A stretch of 64,000 nt of DNA from Paracoccaceae bacterium (GTDB lineage Bacteria > Pseudomonadota > Alphaproteobacteria > Rhodobacterales > Rhodobacteraceae), in NCBI GenBank assembly GCA_024304985.1, contig JAMWZC010000003.1, forward strand, positions 124,001 through 188,000, read 5' to 3'. Position 1 is the first letter of the stretch. Each line of letters begins with the position of its first letter. Shown in pieces: positions 26,407-33,713 of the stretch. A model generated the notes under the pieces. That model saw nothing but the letters and a program-made list of their open reading frames with translations. It was not told the origin of the DNA and ran no database searches. Made by a program: the position numbers and the translations under genes.

Positions 26407-27543
26407 TCATGCCGCCGCCACCGGGCCAGTGACCGCCTGCGGCGCAAGCCGCGTGCCGCGCCAGTCGAACCCCCGCCGGGCATAGGTCGCTCCCCACAGG
26501 GCGGGCATCATCAGATCACGCAACAGCATCGCCACCACGCCCCGCCAGCCCAGCGGCCAGCCGGCCCGCCGCACCAGCCATGCCTCGGCCAGATACCACA
26601 GGGCTGCATACCCAAAGCCAAGCGCCGCAGGCCCGCCAGACAGCACCACAGCCGCAACGGCCATGGCAATGGGCACCACGCCGCCATTGAAGATCTCGCA
26701 CGGGAACAACGCCGGAAAGGCATCGCGCCGCACCCGCCCCCAGCGCAACTGCCGCGCCCAGACCTGCGCCAAGGACCGCGTGCCGATGGGCTGCGCAAAG
26801 GGCAGCGGCACCAGCGTCACGCGCCGCCCCAGTCCACGAATGACCTGTGTCGCGGCCGCATCCTCGGCCAGCCGCCGCCCCAGCAGGCGCAACCCGCCCG
26901 CCGCCTCCAGCAAGGGCTTGTTGAAAAACAGCGTCTTGCCCTGCGCGAACCCCATGCCCAGACTGTCCGCCGCATATTGCAGCACCGCCTGATTGCCATT
27001 CAGAAAGGCGCATTCCAAAGACCCGCCAAGCCCCTTGGCGCGAACGCCCACGGGCGGTGCCGACACCAGCCCTGTCTCTGGCCCCCACGCGTCCACGACC
27101 CTTGACAGATAATCGCGCGGCAACAACAGGTTGCTGTCCGTCATGCAGATCCAGTCAGCCCCCGCCGCCTGCCAGCCCTTCCAGACATTGTTGAGCTTGG
27201 GATTGCCCGTCACACGGTCATCCCCCACCAGCAGCCGCGCGGGCACATGCGGATGTTCCGCCATCAGGCGACGGACCAGACCGATCACCGGATCATCGGG
27301 GGATTTCGCGCAGAAAATCACCTCATAGCGCGGGTAATCCTGCCGGAAGGATGACCGCAGCGTCTCGGTCTCGAACGGGTCCAGCCCGCAGACGGGCCGC
27401 AACAAGGTGACGAAAGGCTGACCGATCACGCCCTCCCCCGGCGCGACCGACCGCGCCAGCCGCCGCCAATACACCCCCAGCACCAGCAGATGCGCCACCA
27501 TCAGAACCACCGCCCCAAGCGCCACAAGTCCCGCCGCGCTCAT
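26407..27543 (-). CDS. family 21-like glycosyltransferase (ceramide glucosyltransferase type)
   Basis: A 378-aa membrane-bound GT. An N-terminal helix (about 4-27) precedes FVTLLRPVCGLDPFE and FCAKSPDD (D1). MTDSNLLLP (D2 site, DxN) follows, then a late acidic D3 region (LAEDAAATQ), the (Q/R)xxRW motif as RQLRW, and C-terminal helices. This order is that of ceramide glucosyltransferase/HpnI-like enzymes (GT21), which glucosylate ceramide, diacylglycerol or hopanoid acceptors. The ATG at 27543 overlaps the upstream stop as ATGA. The acceptor is not known here. Confidence 0.85.
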   Translation of the reverse strand: MSAAGLVALGAVVLMVAHLLVLGVYWRRLARSVAPGEGVIGQPFVTLLRPVCGLDPFETETLRSSFRQDYPRYEVIFCAKSPDDPVIGLVRRLMAEHPHVPARLLVGDDRVTGNPKLNNVWKGWQAAGADWICMTDSNLLLPRDYLSRVVDAWGPETGLVSAPPVGVRAKGLGGSLECAFLNGNQAVLQYAADSLGMGFAQGKTLFFNKPLLEAAGGLRLLGRRLAEDAAATQVIRGLGRRVTLVPLPFAQPIGTRSLAQVWARQLRWGRVRRDAFPALFPCEIFNGGVVPIAMAVAAVVLSGGPAALGFGYAALWYLAEAWLVRRAGWPLGWRGVVAMLLRDLMMPALWGATYARRGFDWRGTRLAPQAVTGPVAAA

Positions 27544-28334
27544 ACCAGACACTCCACATCCAGCGCAGGCGCGGCGCTGCCCACATCGCCCGCGACCGCA
27601 CGCGCCGATACAAGCTGGAGCGACCCGTCATGCCCCTCCGCCAAGGCCGTCATACTATCCAGCCAGTCGCCGCAATTGGCATAGATCATGCCATGCCGGT
27701 CGTGCAGATCCGCAATGTGGAAATGACCGCAGATCACCCCATCCGCCCCATGCGCGCGCGCCATGGCGATCAGCCGCCGCTCATGCCGACGCCCGCGATA
27801 GAGCATGGCATTCACCCCGGCCAGCAGCGCCTCGATCGTGCTGCGCGCCTCGGGCGGCGTGCCGCGCCGCAGGCGCGACAGCCCCCGGTCCAGCCGCCGC
27901 AACAGATGGTCGATCCGGCTGCCCAGCCGCGTCATCCCATGCGAGCGCACGATCCGCGCATCCACCACATCGCCATGCAGGACCAGATAGCGGCGCTGAT
28001 CCTTGCCGTGATGGATCAGCGCATCGACCGCCGCCACACCCAACCGCTTGTCGGCGGGGGCATCGTCCGGCTCAGGATCATGATTGCCGCGCAGATAGTG
28101 GATCACCGCCCCGCCTTGCTGCCGCGCGCGCAGATGGTGCAGCACCTGCTGCGCCTCATCCGTCCAATGCGGCAGAAGCGGCTGCCACAGATCCAGGATA
28201 TCTCCCACCAGAACATAGGTCTCGGCCCTGTTGGCCTGCAGAAAGGACAGGATCAGATCGGCCCGGCTGCCCAAGGCCCCCAGATGCAGGTCTGACAGGA
28301 AAAGGGTTCTATGCAACCGCACCGGATCGCGCAT
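27540..28334 (-). CDS. metallophosphoesterase, UDP-diacylglucosamine-hydrolase-like (LpxH/LpxI-like fold)
   Basis: A 264-aa calcineurin-like phosphoesterase with the full metal-binding set: LFLSDLHLG, VGDILDLW, RGNHD, VLHGDV and GHFHIAD. The order and length resemble UDP-2,3-diacylglucosamine diphosphatase relatives. As first gene of the operon it may hydrolyse a lipid phosphate intermediate. The ATG at 28334 directly precedes the conserved domain; upstream in-frame ATGs (28367 and 28463) add arginine-rich residues and are less likely. A true LpxH role in lipid A synthesis is possible but unproven. Confidence 0.82.
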   Translation of the reverse strand: MRDPVRLHRTLFLSDLHLGALGSRADLILSFLQANRAETYVLVGDILDLWQPLLPHWTDEAQQVLHHLRARQQGGAVIHYLRGNHDPEPDDAPADKRLGVAAVDALIHHGKDQRRYLVLHGDVVDARIVRSHGMTRLGSRIDHLLRRLDRGLSRLRRGTPPEARSTIEALLAGVNAMLYRGRRHERRLIAMARAHGADGVICGHFHIADLHDRHGMIYANCGDWLDSMTALAEGHDGSLQLVSARAVAGDVGSAAPALDVECLV

Positions 28335-28554
28335 GCCTGCTGCTCCTCGTCGTTTTGCGCGCAGCATCACCCGCCATCGCAACAGTCGGGTGACAGTTCT
28401 GCGACAAGGCAACGACATCCCGCAGCCTGCCAGCCGAGGCAACGCGCAAGGGGCCGATCTCATGGACCTTGACCGGAAAATGCGCTACCTGCATGGCAAC
28501 GCACAGGGGCCGGTCCGCAGGATCACCCCCTGAGGATCGCGGAAAGGACCCATC

Positions 28555-29337
28555 TTGGACACCCTGTCACCTGTGGCGCTTGGCTTTCTGGGCAGCCTTG
28601 CAGCAGGTCTGATGACGGCAGCCGGTGCCATCCCGGTGCTGTTCGGGCGGGTCCCGTCACGGGCCAACCGGGATCTGCTGCTGGGATTTGCCGCCGGAGT
28701 CATGCTGGCGGCCTCGTTCTTTTCGCTGATCATTCCGGCCCTCGCCGCCGCAGAGGCGCGGCATGACAACGACGCCTTGCCCGCCGCCATCGTCTGCCTG
28801 TCCATCCTTCTGGGCATGGGGGCCGTCGCGCTTCTGAATGAACGCCTGCCGCACGAGCATTTCCGCAGCGGCCGCGAAGGGCCGGAGGCCGCATCCCTGC
28901 GCCGTGTCTGGCTGTTCATCTTCGCCATCACCATCCACAATGTCCCCGAAGGCCTGGCCGTGGGCGTGGGCTTCGGCGCGGGCGGGATGGAGGGCGGTCT
29001 GCCACTGGCCATCGGCATCGGCCTGCAGAACGCCCCCGAGGGGCTGGCCGTCGCCGTCGCCCTGCTGGGCGAGGGCTACAGCAGGCAGCGCGCCTGGGGG
29101 ATCGCCGCCATGACCGGCCTGGTCGAACCCGTCGGAGGGTTGCTGGGCGCCAGTGTCGTGCGGCTGTCAGAACCGCTGTTGCCTTGGGGTCTGGCCTTTG
29201 CCGCAGGCGCGATGCTCTATGTCATCAGCCACGAGATCATCCCCGAAACCCACCGCGCAGGCCACCAGAACCGCGCCACACTCGGCCTCGCCATCGGTCT
29301 TGTGTTGATGCTGTTTCTGGACGTCTGGCTGGGTTGA
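28555..29337 (+). CDS. ZIP-family divalent metal transporter
   Basis: A 260-aa inner-membrane protein with eight helices. The paired metal-site motifs HNVPEG (helix 4) and QNAPEG (helix 5) are conserved, with a variable loop rich in Glu/His/Arg between helices 3 and 4. ZIP proteins import Zn2+, Fe2+ or Mn2+. The start is a TTG at 28555; an AAAGGAC lies about 8 nt upstream and no in-frame ATG fits. Its end (29337) is 13 bp before the left boundary of the genomic island, so before insertion it probably lay next to tRNA-Leu. Confidence 0.9.
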   Translation: MDTLSPVALGFLGSLAAGLMTAAGAIPVLFGRVPSRANRDLLLGFAAGVMLAASFFSLIIPALAAAEARHDNDALPAAIVCLSILLGMGAVALLNERLPHEHFRSGREGPEAASLRRVWLFIFAITIHNVPEGLAVGVGFGAGGMEGGLPLAIGIGLQNAPEGLAVAVALLGEGYSRQRAWGIAAMTGLVEPVGGLLGASVVRLSEPLLPWGLAFAAGAMLYVISHEIIPETHRAGHQNRATLGLAIGLVLMLFLDVWLG

Positions 29338-29350
29338 AATCCTGTCCCAC

Positions 29351-29356
29351 TGGTGC
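29351..29356. other. proposed left attachment core (TGGTGC)
   Basis: TGGTGC lies at the point where GC-rich sequence after the ZIP gene turns AT-richer. It matches TGGTGC at 35248-35253. A further TTCGAACC (29373-29380) echoes the T-loop of the tRNA at the right end, though at a different spacing. Confidence 0.5.
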
Positions 29357-29359
29357 ACC

Positions 29360-29385
29360 TAAAGGGAGAAACTTCGAACCCTTTA
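29360..29385. terminator. stem-loop after the ZIP gene
   Basis: TAAAGGG (29360-29366) and CCCTTTA (29379-29385) are exact inverted repeats round a 12-nt loop, followed by TTTG. It could terminate the ZIP transcript. It lies just inside the proposed left island end. Confidence 0.4.
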
Positions 29386-29496
29386 TTTGCTGCGTTGGCG
29401 GCGTGGAACGATGAACTACAGCACCGGAGTTACAGGTAGTTTCAACTCAGGCCCTCTCTTCGTCTGTGAGGGCACAAGCTAGTCAAAGCGAGCACG

Positions 29497-29516
29497 TTCT
29501 ACTATATCATGTAGAA
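29497..29516. promoter_or_regulatory. inverted repeat TTCTAC-N8-GTAGAA before the 828-aa gene
   Basis: TTCTAC (29497-29502) and GTAGAA (29511-29516) are exact inverted repeats separated by TATATCAT, 24 bp before the TTG start. TATCAT within the spacer could serve as a -10 element, in which case a repressor at this site would block the promoter. No regulator gene is obvious in the island. Confidence 0.35.
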
Positions 29517-29539
29517 ACAACGACGAAAGAGCGCACCCC

Positions 29540-32026
29540 TTGTTGGATCGACTGAGAATTTGGTTAGGCTCACGGCCTTGGTATTGGCAGCTTCGAACCA
29601 AACTTGGAAAAATCAGGTTTGTGTTGGAGCGGAGCGCCTACAGAAGTAACAGCTCTGCGACAAAGGCAAGGGTGAATGCTCGAATTTTAGGTTCGTTCGC
29701 ATGGGTGGGTGTGAAAAGCCTATTCTGGGTAATCTTGGGTTTGGCAGCGCTCATTTTTTCCGAGCGATATGTAAGAGACAACTACTCTTGGCTCGCCCCC
29801 CTCAGCACCCAAGATGAGAATTTCAACGTTGATCAGCTTAGGCTTTATGCCCAAGTGCTCACTGCCATTTTTTCTATTTATTTTGCGACGATCGGCATAA
29901 TCTTAAGCGCAGGCTACACCAGACTTAGACGCGATATAATCCAAATGCTAACAAACGAACAGGTTGGCAGTGTGTACTCTCGCGTATTGGTGCTTGCAGC
30001 AATGTTCTGCTTGACCGCTACAGCTTTACCTTTGCTTGGTTTCAAACCCGGGATGTTTGTCTATGTTATCGGCACTATTTTGACGCTTTTAAGTGCTCTA
30101 GCGCTGTTTCCGTTGGGTCAGCGCTTGTTCAATTTCTTTGATCTCAACCTGCTTGTTGGAAGCGAGATACTTCCTCGTATCGCGCACCACATCGATGGTG
30201 CGGCTAACCAAAGAAATTCCATGACGTTAGCTAACCATCACTCAAACGCAGCACGTTATGCACTCGGCCAACTTTCATACATCAACAATCGAATCGAAGC
30301 TAACACGGATACCTTTGGCGACAACTTGCCTGTGTTGACCGACAACTATACGGCTCTGTTGATGCACTATCTCCATCGAAAGCACCGAATTGATCAAGAG
30401 AGCTATTGGTTTCCGAGACGTCGCAAGCACAAGCAATGGTTTCTGGCCGGAGACACCGCAACTTCTATGGCACTACAAACAAGCAGCCAGCAAATGCTGA
30501 TCGAAGAGAAGCCTGATCAGCATTGGCTTGAGAACGAAGTTATTGATAAGCTCGCTGGTCACGTTAAACTTGCTTTTCAGGCCAAAGACTTTGAACTTGC
30601 GTTGAAACTGCTACATCGCTTCGAGAACCGAGTATCGGTTTATGCAGCAGAATTTGAATTCGATGTCGGCATGAAAGAGTTACAAAGGTTTAGGGAGATC
30701 ATTGAACAAGCTTTTTCAGCAATTGACGCCTCAGCTAGCGACACCACCATAGTTAGAATTGGAATAGCTGATGCTTGGGCTGCATTAGGCAGTAATCTAT
30801 GTTTAGAATCTCTTCGCCGCATGCTGACTTTCGAGAAAGAACTAAATCGTTTTCTAGAAGCCGACGAGTGGAGCGAAAAATCACTACGAAACTTGCCCGC
30901 ATTTCTGCAAATCGAACTTGCCTTCATCGTTGATCGGATAGAATTTGAGCAGGATATAGAAGGAGTTCGTCTCTCCAAACCGAAATACGTTCGGCAGTTG
31001 GCGATCCAGAAGTTGCTAAACCACTACAAACGAATACTGCCCCAGATATGTAACTTTCTTCAAGAAATGGTTCCCGAATTTGTGGCTACTTTGACGAAAT
31101 TGAAGTTATCCGAAGCCGCTACTCAAGTCACACTAGCTAGCCTGCATAGTCACTGGAAGATTCCTCGTTGGTTGGAGGAATTGGCTGACCTCTTAGATCG
31201 CTACCAAAAGTTCGAGCACTATAAGGAGCAAGAATTCCTCCTACCGACAATCGACGTAGCCGAAATGGAAAGACAACTTGACTTAGCGCGAAATGCAGCT
31301 CTGGCACTTCTCGGAAGTGGAGCGACCGTCGCGCACATCTTTGACCCCAGCCACAACGACGAACTGCCAGACCATTTTGGTCAAGTATATTTTGAGTTAG
31401 CGGAAGCGTGCATTGATGCTCTCCAGCGCAATGATGAAAGTCAATTGAACAAGATAGTCCCAATGTTCATGACACTTGCATTTCAGGCATCGGAAATAAA
31501 GTTTACGGACCCGTCGCTCGACATAGACAATGAGTTTCGGCTTCATCTCATTTCCACGGTGATTAACGATTTGTCGTCGTTCTTGGGTTTCGCTATTCTC
31601 TATGCTGCATACTTTAACAACAGCAAACTGGCGGATTCAGCGCTTGCAAAATTTGATGTTTGGATAAACAACGTCACTGACAAGCAATACTATCTAAAAA
31701 GAATGATTCTGTTTTCCAATCCCCGCAGCTTCAGCATGAGAGCTTCACCGCGCGGAATGATTCGTATGAATTGGAAAATTTCCTTTGAGCAGCTTGCGAG
31801 AACCGATGGATTTGGAAGTGATATGGGAATGACGCAGGGCAAAGCGCACCCCAATAAAACCGTGCGCACATTTTTGGACTCTTACTCTGATGCTTCTCAT
31901 CTTTTCTTTGCAAAACATATCTTACCAAATCTTGAGCCATTTGAGGCTGACATAGACCACCACATCATCGACCTTGCCCGCAGATTGAGGGACGAAAGCG
32001 ACGAGGTCCAACATGAAGATCTTTAA
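29540..32026 (+). CDS. unknown 828-aa membrane protein, first gene of a two-gene island unit
   Basis: I do not recognise a family. Four membrane helices are predicted at about 50-74, 102-126, 147-167 and 171-195. The order, with a charged loop after helix 2 (GYTRLRRDIIQMLTNEQ), loosely recalls the N-terminus of DUF2254 proteins. Residues 200-828 are cytoplasmic and mostly helical, possibly an alpha-solenoid, with a distinctive SYWFPRRRKHKQWFLAGD near 287 and another hydrophobic helix near 685-702. No Walker, nuclease, protease or TIR motif was found. The start is TTG (29540 or 29543) with a weak ribosome site; no ATG occurs in the first 130 codons. Its end overlaps the next gene by 14 nt. AT-rich codon use differs from the flanking chromosome. 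Confidence 0.8.
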   Translation: MLDRLRIWLGSRPWYWQLRTKLGKIRFVLERSAYRSNSSATKARVNARILGSFAWVGVKSLFWVILGLAALIFSERYVRDNYSWLAPLSTQDENFNVDQLRLYAQVLTAIFSIYFATIGIILSAGYTRLRRDIIQMLTNEQVGSVYSRVLVLAAMFCLTATALPLLGFKPGMFVYVIGTILTLLSALALFPLGQRLFNFFDLNLLVGSEILPRIAHHIDGAANQRNSMTLANHHSNAARYALGQLSYINNRIEANTDTFGDNLPVLTDNYTALLMHYLHRKHRIDQESYWFPRRRKHKQWFLAGDTATSMALQTSSQQMLIEEKPDQHWLENEVIDKLAGHVKLAFQAKDFELALKLLHRFENRVSVYAAEFEFDVGMKELQRFREIIEQAFSAIDASASDTTIVRIGIADAWAALGSNLCLESLRRMLTFEKELNRFLEADEWSEKSLRNLPAFLQIELAFIVDRIEFEQDIEGVRLSKPKYVRQLAIQKLLNHYKRILPQICNFLQEMVPEFVATLTKLKLSEAATQVTLASLHSHWKIPRWLEELADLLDRYQKFEHYKEQEFLLPTIDVAEMERQLDLARNAALALLGSGATVAHIFDPSHNDELPDHFGQVYFELAEACIDALQRNDESQLNKIVPMFMTLAFQASEIKFTDPSLDIDNEFRLHLISTVINDLSSFLGFAILYAAYFNNSKLADSALAKFDVWINNVTDKQYYLKRMILFSNPRSFSMRASPRGMIRMNWKISFEQLARTDGFGSDMGMTQGKAHPNKTVRTFLDSYSDASHLFFAKHILPNLEPFEADIDHHIIDLARRLRDESDEVQHEDL

Positions 32027-33005
32027 GGCTGAACCGATCCGTCACTACCAATCTCACGATATGCGTCTTGACTTCATTGACCGAGTTCTGGCCCGATCTG
32101 AGCGGGAAGATCGAAACTTTAATCGACACATGTTTCACCAAGATTTTACGATGTTGTTCAACTATCTGAACAACAGAAATGGTCACCTGTTCATTGTTGA
32201 TTCTAATGACAACGAGCTGACACAACTACTTCTAAGAAGCGTCCAGACGAGAGACTCACGCCGCCCGGTCGACGAGAAAATAAGGGCGTTGATTGAGGAA
32301 ATTTCACAAACAATGCTGTTGCGTGGAAAGTCCTATTATTACGTTTTTGGTGATCGAGAGCGGCAGGACATGCACATTGCTCAGTTTAGCGCAATTGGCG
32401 TCATTAACCTGTTTGGCCTATACTGTCAGTGGGTGCCTAGGCGAATGGACCGGAACTGGGATAGAAGCGACGTAGAGCTTCCGAGAGAGGCACGTATTTT
32501 GGACTCCAGCAAGGTGATGCGCTTTCTTTTATCGAAACCAATGCACCGTATGCTGACGAAACAGAACAGGATATTAGCTTCCCTCGACAAGTACCGCTTT
32601 GGAACAGAAGAGTTGCATGCACAGGTGACTCATGAGAATCCCGAGCCTGTCAATTATTTCGATTTCAACGCTTGGAAAGATACGCAGGACCGTGCGCTGT
32701 ATCGCGGCACTCGTGAATCTGGATGGAACGGCAGAAAATATGATGCCTCCAAGCGCTCAGAATTTTTCGTATGCCATCGTTTGATACGCTTCCGACGAAA
32801 TCAACTCACCCTACGCGATGACATCCTCCGCCAGCTCAGCGCTGAGCTGACCAAAATCGGAAAAAGGTACAATCCTGAGTTTGCTGTGAGCATAAAGCCA
32901 TCTGACGAGCTGCCAAGCATCAAACAACTCGACGGGTTGGAGGCTAGGCTGAAAAGAGAAGAAGTTGGTTTTACGGAAATCACTGATTTTTGCTTCAAGC
33001 GCTAA
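32013..33005 (+). CDS. unknown 330-aa soluble protein, second gene of the island unit
   Basis: No family recognised. There are no membrane helices or signal peptide. The ATG at 32013 lies 14 nt inside the preceding gene in another frame, so the two are almost certainly translated together and may act as one complex. The protein is basic and rich in aromatic residues, with segments such as FHQDFTMLFNYLNNRNGHLF, DEKIRALIEEISQTMLLRGK and a C-terminal coiled region (LTLRDDILRQLSAELTKIGK). The middle segment faintly recalls phage portal proteins, but I would not call it one. A candidate effector or adaptor for the membrane partner. Codon use is AT-rich. Confidence 0.8.
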   Translation: MKIFKAEPIRHYQSHDMRLDFIDRVLARSEREDRNFNRHMFHQDFTMLFNYLNNRNGHLFIVDSNDNELTQLLLRSVQTRDSRRPVDEKIRALIEEISQTMLLRGKSYYYVFGDRERQDMHIAQFSAIGVINLFGLYCQWVPRRMDRNWDRSDVELPREARILDSSKVMRFLLSKPMHRMLTKQNRILASLDKYRFGTEELHAQVTHENPEPVNYFDFNAWKDTQDRALYRGTRESGWNGRKYDASKRSEFFVCHRLIRFRRNQLTLRDDILRQLSAELTKIGKRYNPEFAVSIKPSDELPSIKQLDGLEARLKREEVGFTEITDFCFKR

Positions 33006-33357
33006 ATGCACCTCCAGCTTCTATAGAAAGCATGACAGCAATTTTAATTTTAACATCTATGATTCGCTTGGAATGAGTGTCAGGAAAAATGACACGATTC
33101 TCGCATCACTCTGACGGTGTGCTGTTTTGCGAGATTTCGGATGTGCTGAATTCAATATTCAAATTTCCGGACAGTCGCATTTCTTGCGTTCGAACGCTTG
33201 CAATGTGCCAATTTCCATAACTCTGCCTGTGCTCTTTTCTAAGAGAAAATGTCATTTATACTATCCTTTTCAAAGTGTTGTGAGCCGTTCTAGCTTGTTG
33301 TCACTCCTCGGATTTTTTCCGAGTGCAACATGAACAACAAACAAGGAGAGTTCGAAC
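33006..33357. other. 352-bp gene-free stretch with several inverted repeats
   Basis: No credible gene is seen. It holds GTGTCA-N7-TGACAC (33078-33096), TTTTCT-AAG-AGAAAA (33236-33250), TATACT about 7 bp after it as a possible -10 element, and CTCGGA-TTTTT-TCCGAG (33307-33323). The last repeat is 35 bp before the 93-aa gene and close to its ribosome site. The stretch probably holds the terminator of the two-gene unit and the promoter and operators for the small gene and recombinase. Confidence 0.6.
33307..33323. promoter_or_regulatory. inverted repeat CTCGGA-N5-TCCGAG upstream of the 93-aa gene
   Basis: An exact 6-bp inverted repeat around TTTTT. It could be an operator or, as RNA, a short hairpin in the leader of the 93-aa gene. 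Nothing decides between these. Confidence 0.35.
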
Positions 33358-33639
33358 ATGCCCAACACCACTGACACCAGCAACGTAGTCCCGCTCATCA
33401 CGCCCACATACAATGATATTGAGGGCCGCTCTGACCTCGCGGTCTATGGACCACACTTAGACGGTTTCGATCTGACTCCTGCTCAGCGTGACGAGTTTCT
33501 AAAGATGCTCTGGATCATCCTCGCCGGATTTGTCGATTTTGGATATGGCATTCATCCTACGCAGTATCACAGCGAACCCGAAGACCTGGATCATGAAATC
33601 ATCAGCACGGTAGATGAGTACTTCAAGGACGCGGCGTAA
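33358..33639 (+). CDS. unknown 93-aa acidic protein before the recombinase
   Basis: A small protein with a good ribosome site (AAGGAG, 11 nt before the ATG). The N-terminal third is disordered and rich in Thr, Asn and Pro; the core is LTPAQRDEFLKMLWIILAGFVDFGYGIHP, followed by an acidic tail (SEPEDLDHEI). I do not recognise a family with certainty. Its position directly upstream of the serine recombinase, with only a hairpin between them, makes a recombination directionality factor or recombinase regulator a reasonable guess. It is not predicted to be secreted. Confidence 0.75.
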   Translation: MPNTTDTSNVVPLITPTYNDIEGRSDLAVYGPHLDGFDLTPAQRDEFLKMLWIILAGFVDFGYGIHPTQYHSEPEDLDHEIISTVDEYFKDAA

Positions 33640-33668
33640 ACCCATTCCATTCCAAACTCTAATTATCC

Positions 33669-33693
33669 CTGCAGCGCTTTAGGCGCGCTGCAG
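33669..33693. repeat. 9-bp-arm inverted repeat between the 93-aa gene and the recombinase
   Basis: CTGCAGCGC (33669-33677) and GCGCTGCAG (33685-33693) pair perfectly round TTTAGGC. It lies 10 bp upstream of the recombinase ribosome site GAGGAAG. It may attenuate transcription, mark an operator or form a leader hairpin controlling recombinase translation. Confidence 0.55.
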
Positions 33694-33713
33694 CCGAACC
33701 TCGAGGAAGTAAG

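Noticed and set aside
29351-29440. A possible degenerate tRNA at the left island end
   Set aside because: A CCA end and a TTCGAA loop can be traced on the minus strand, but the T-loop is 12 nt long and no acceptor pairing or anticodon arm fits. The likeness is kept only as a hint of an att site.
29411-29482. A 23-codon ATG frame just after the island's left end
   Set aside because: No ribosome site and no evidence of coding. It overlaps the proposed recombinase tail in another frame.
32013-33005. A phage portal protein identity for the 330-aa island gene
   Set aside because: Only a vague likeness in one helical segment. No phage capsid, terminase or other structural genes are near.
33127-33333. 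A 68-codon frame in the island intergenic region
   Set aside because: TTG start, no ribosome site, and low-complexity hydrophobic end. It overlaps promoter-like elements.
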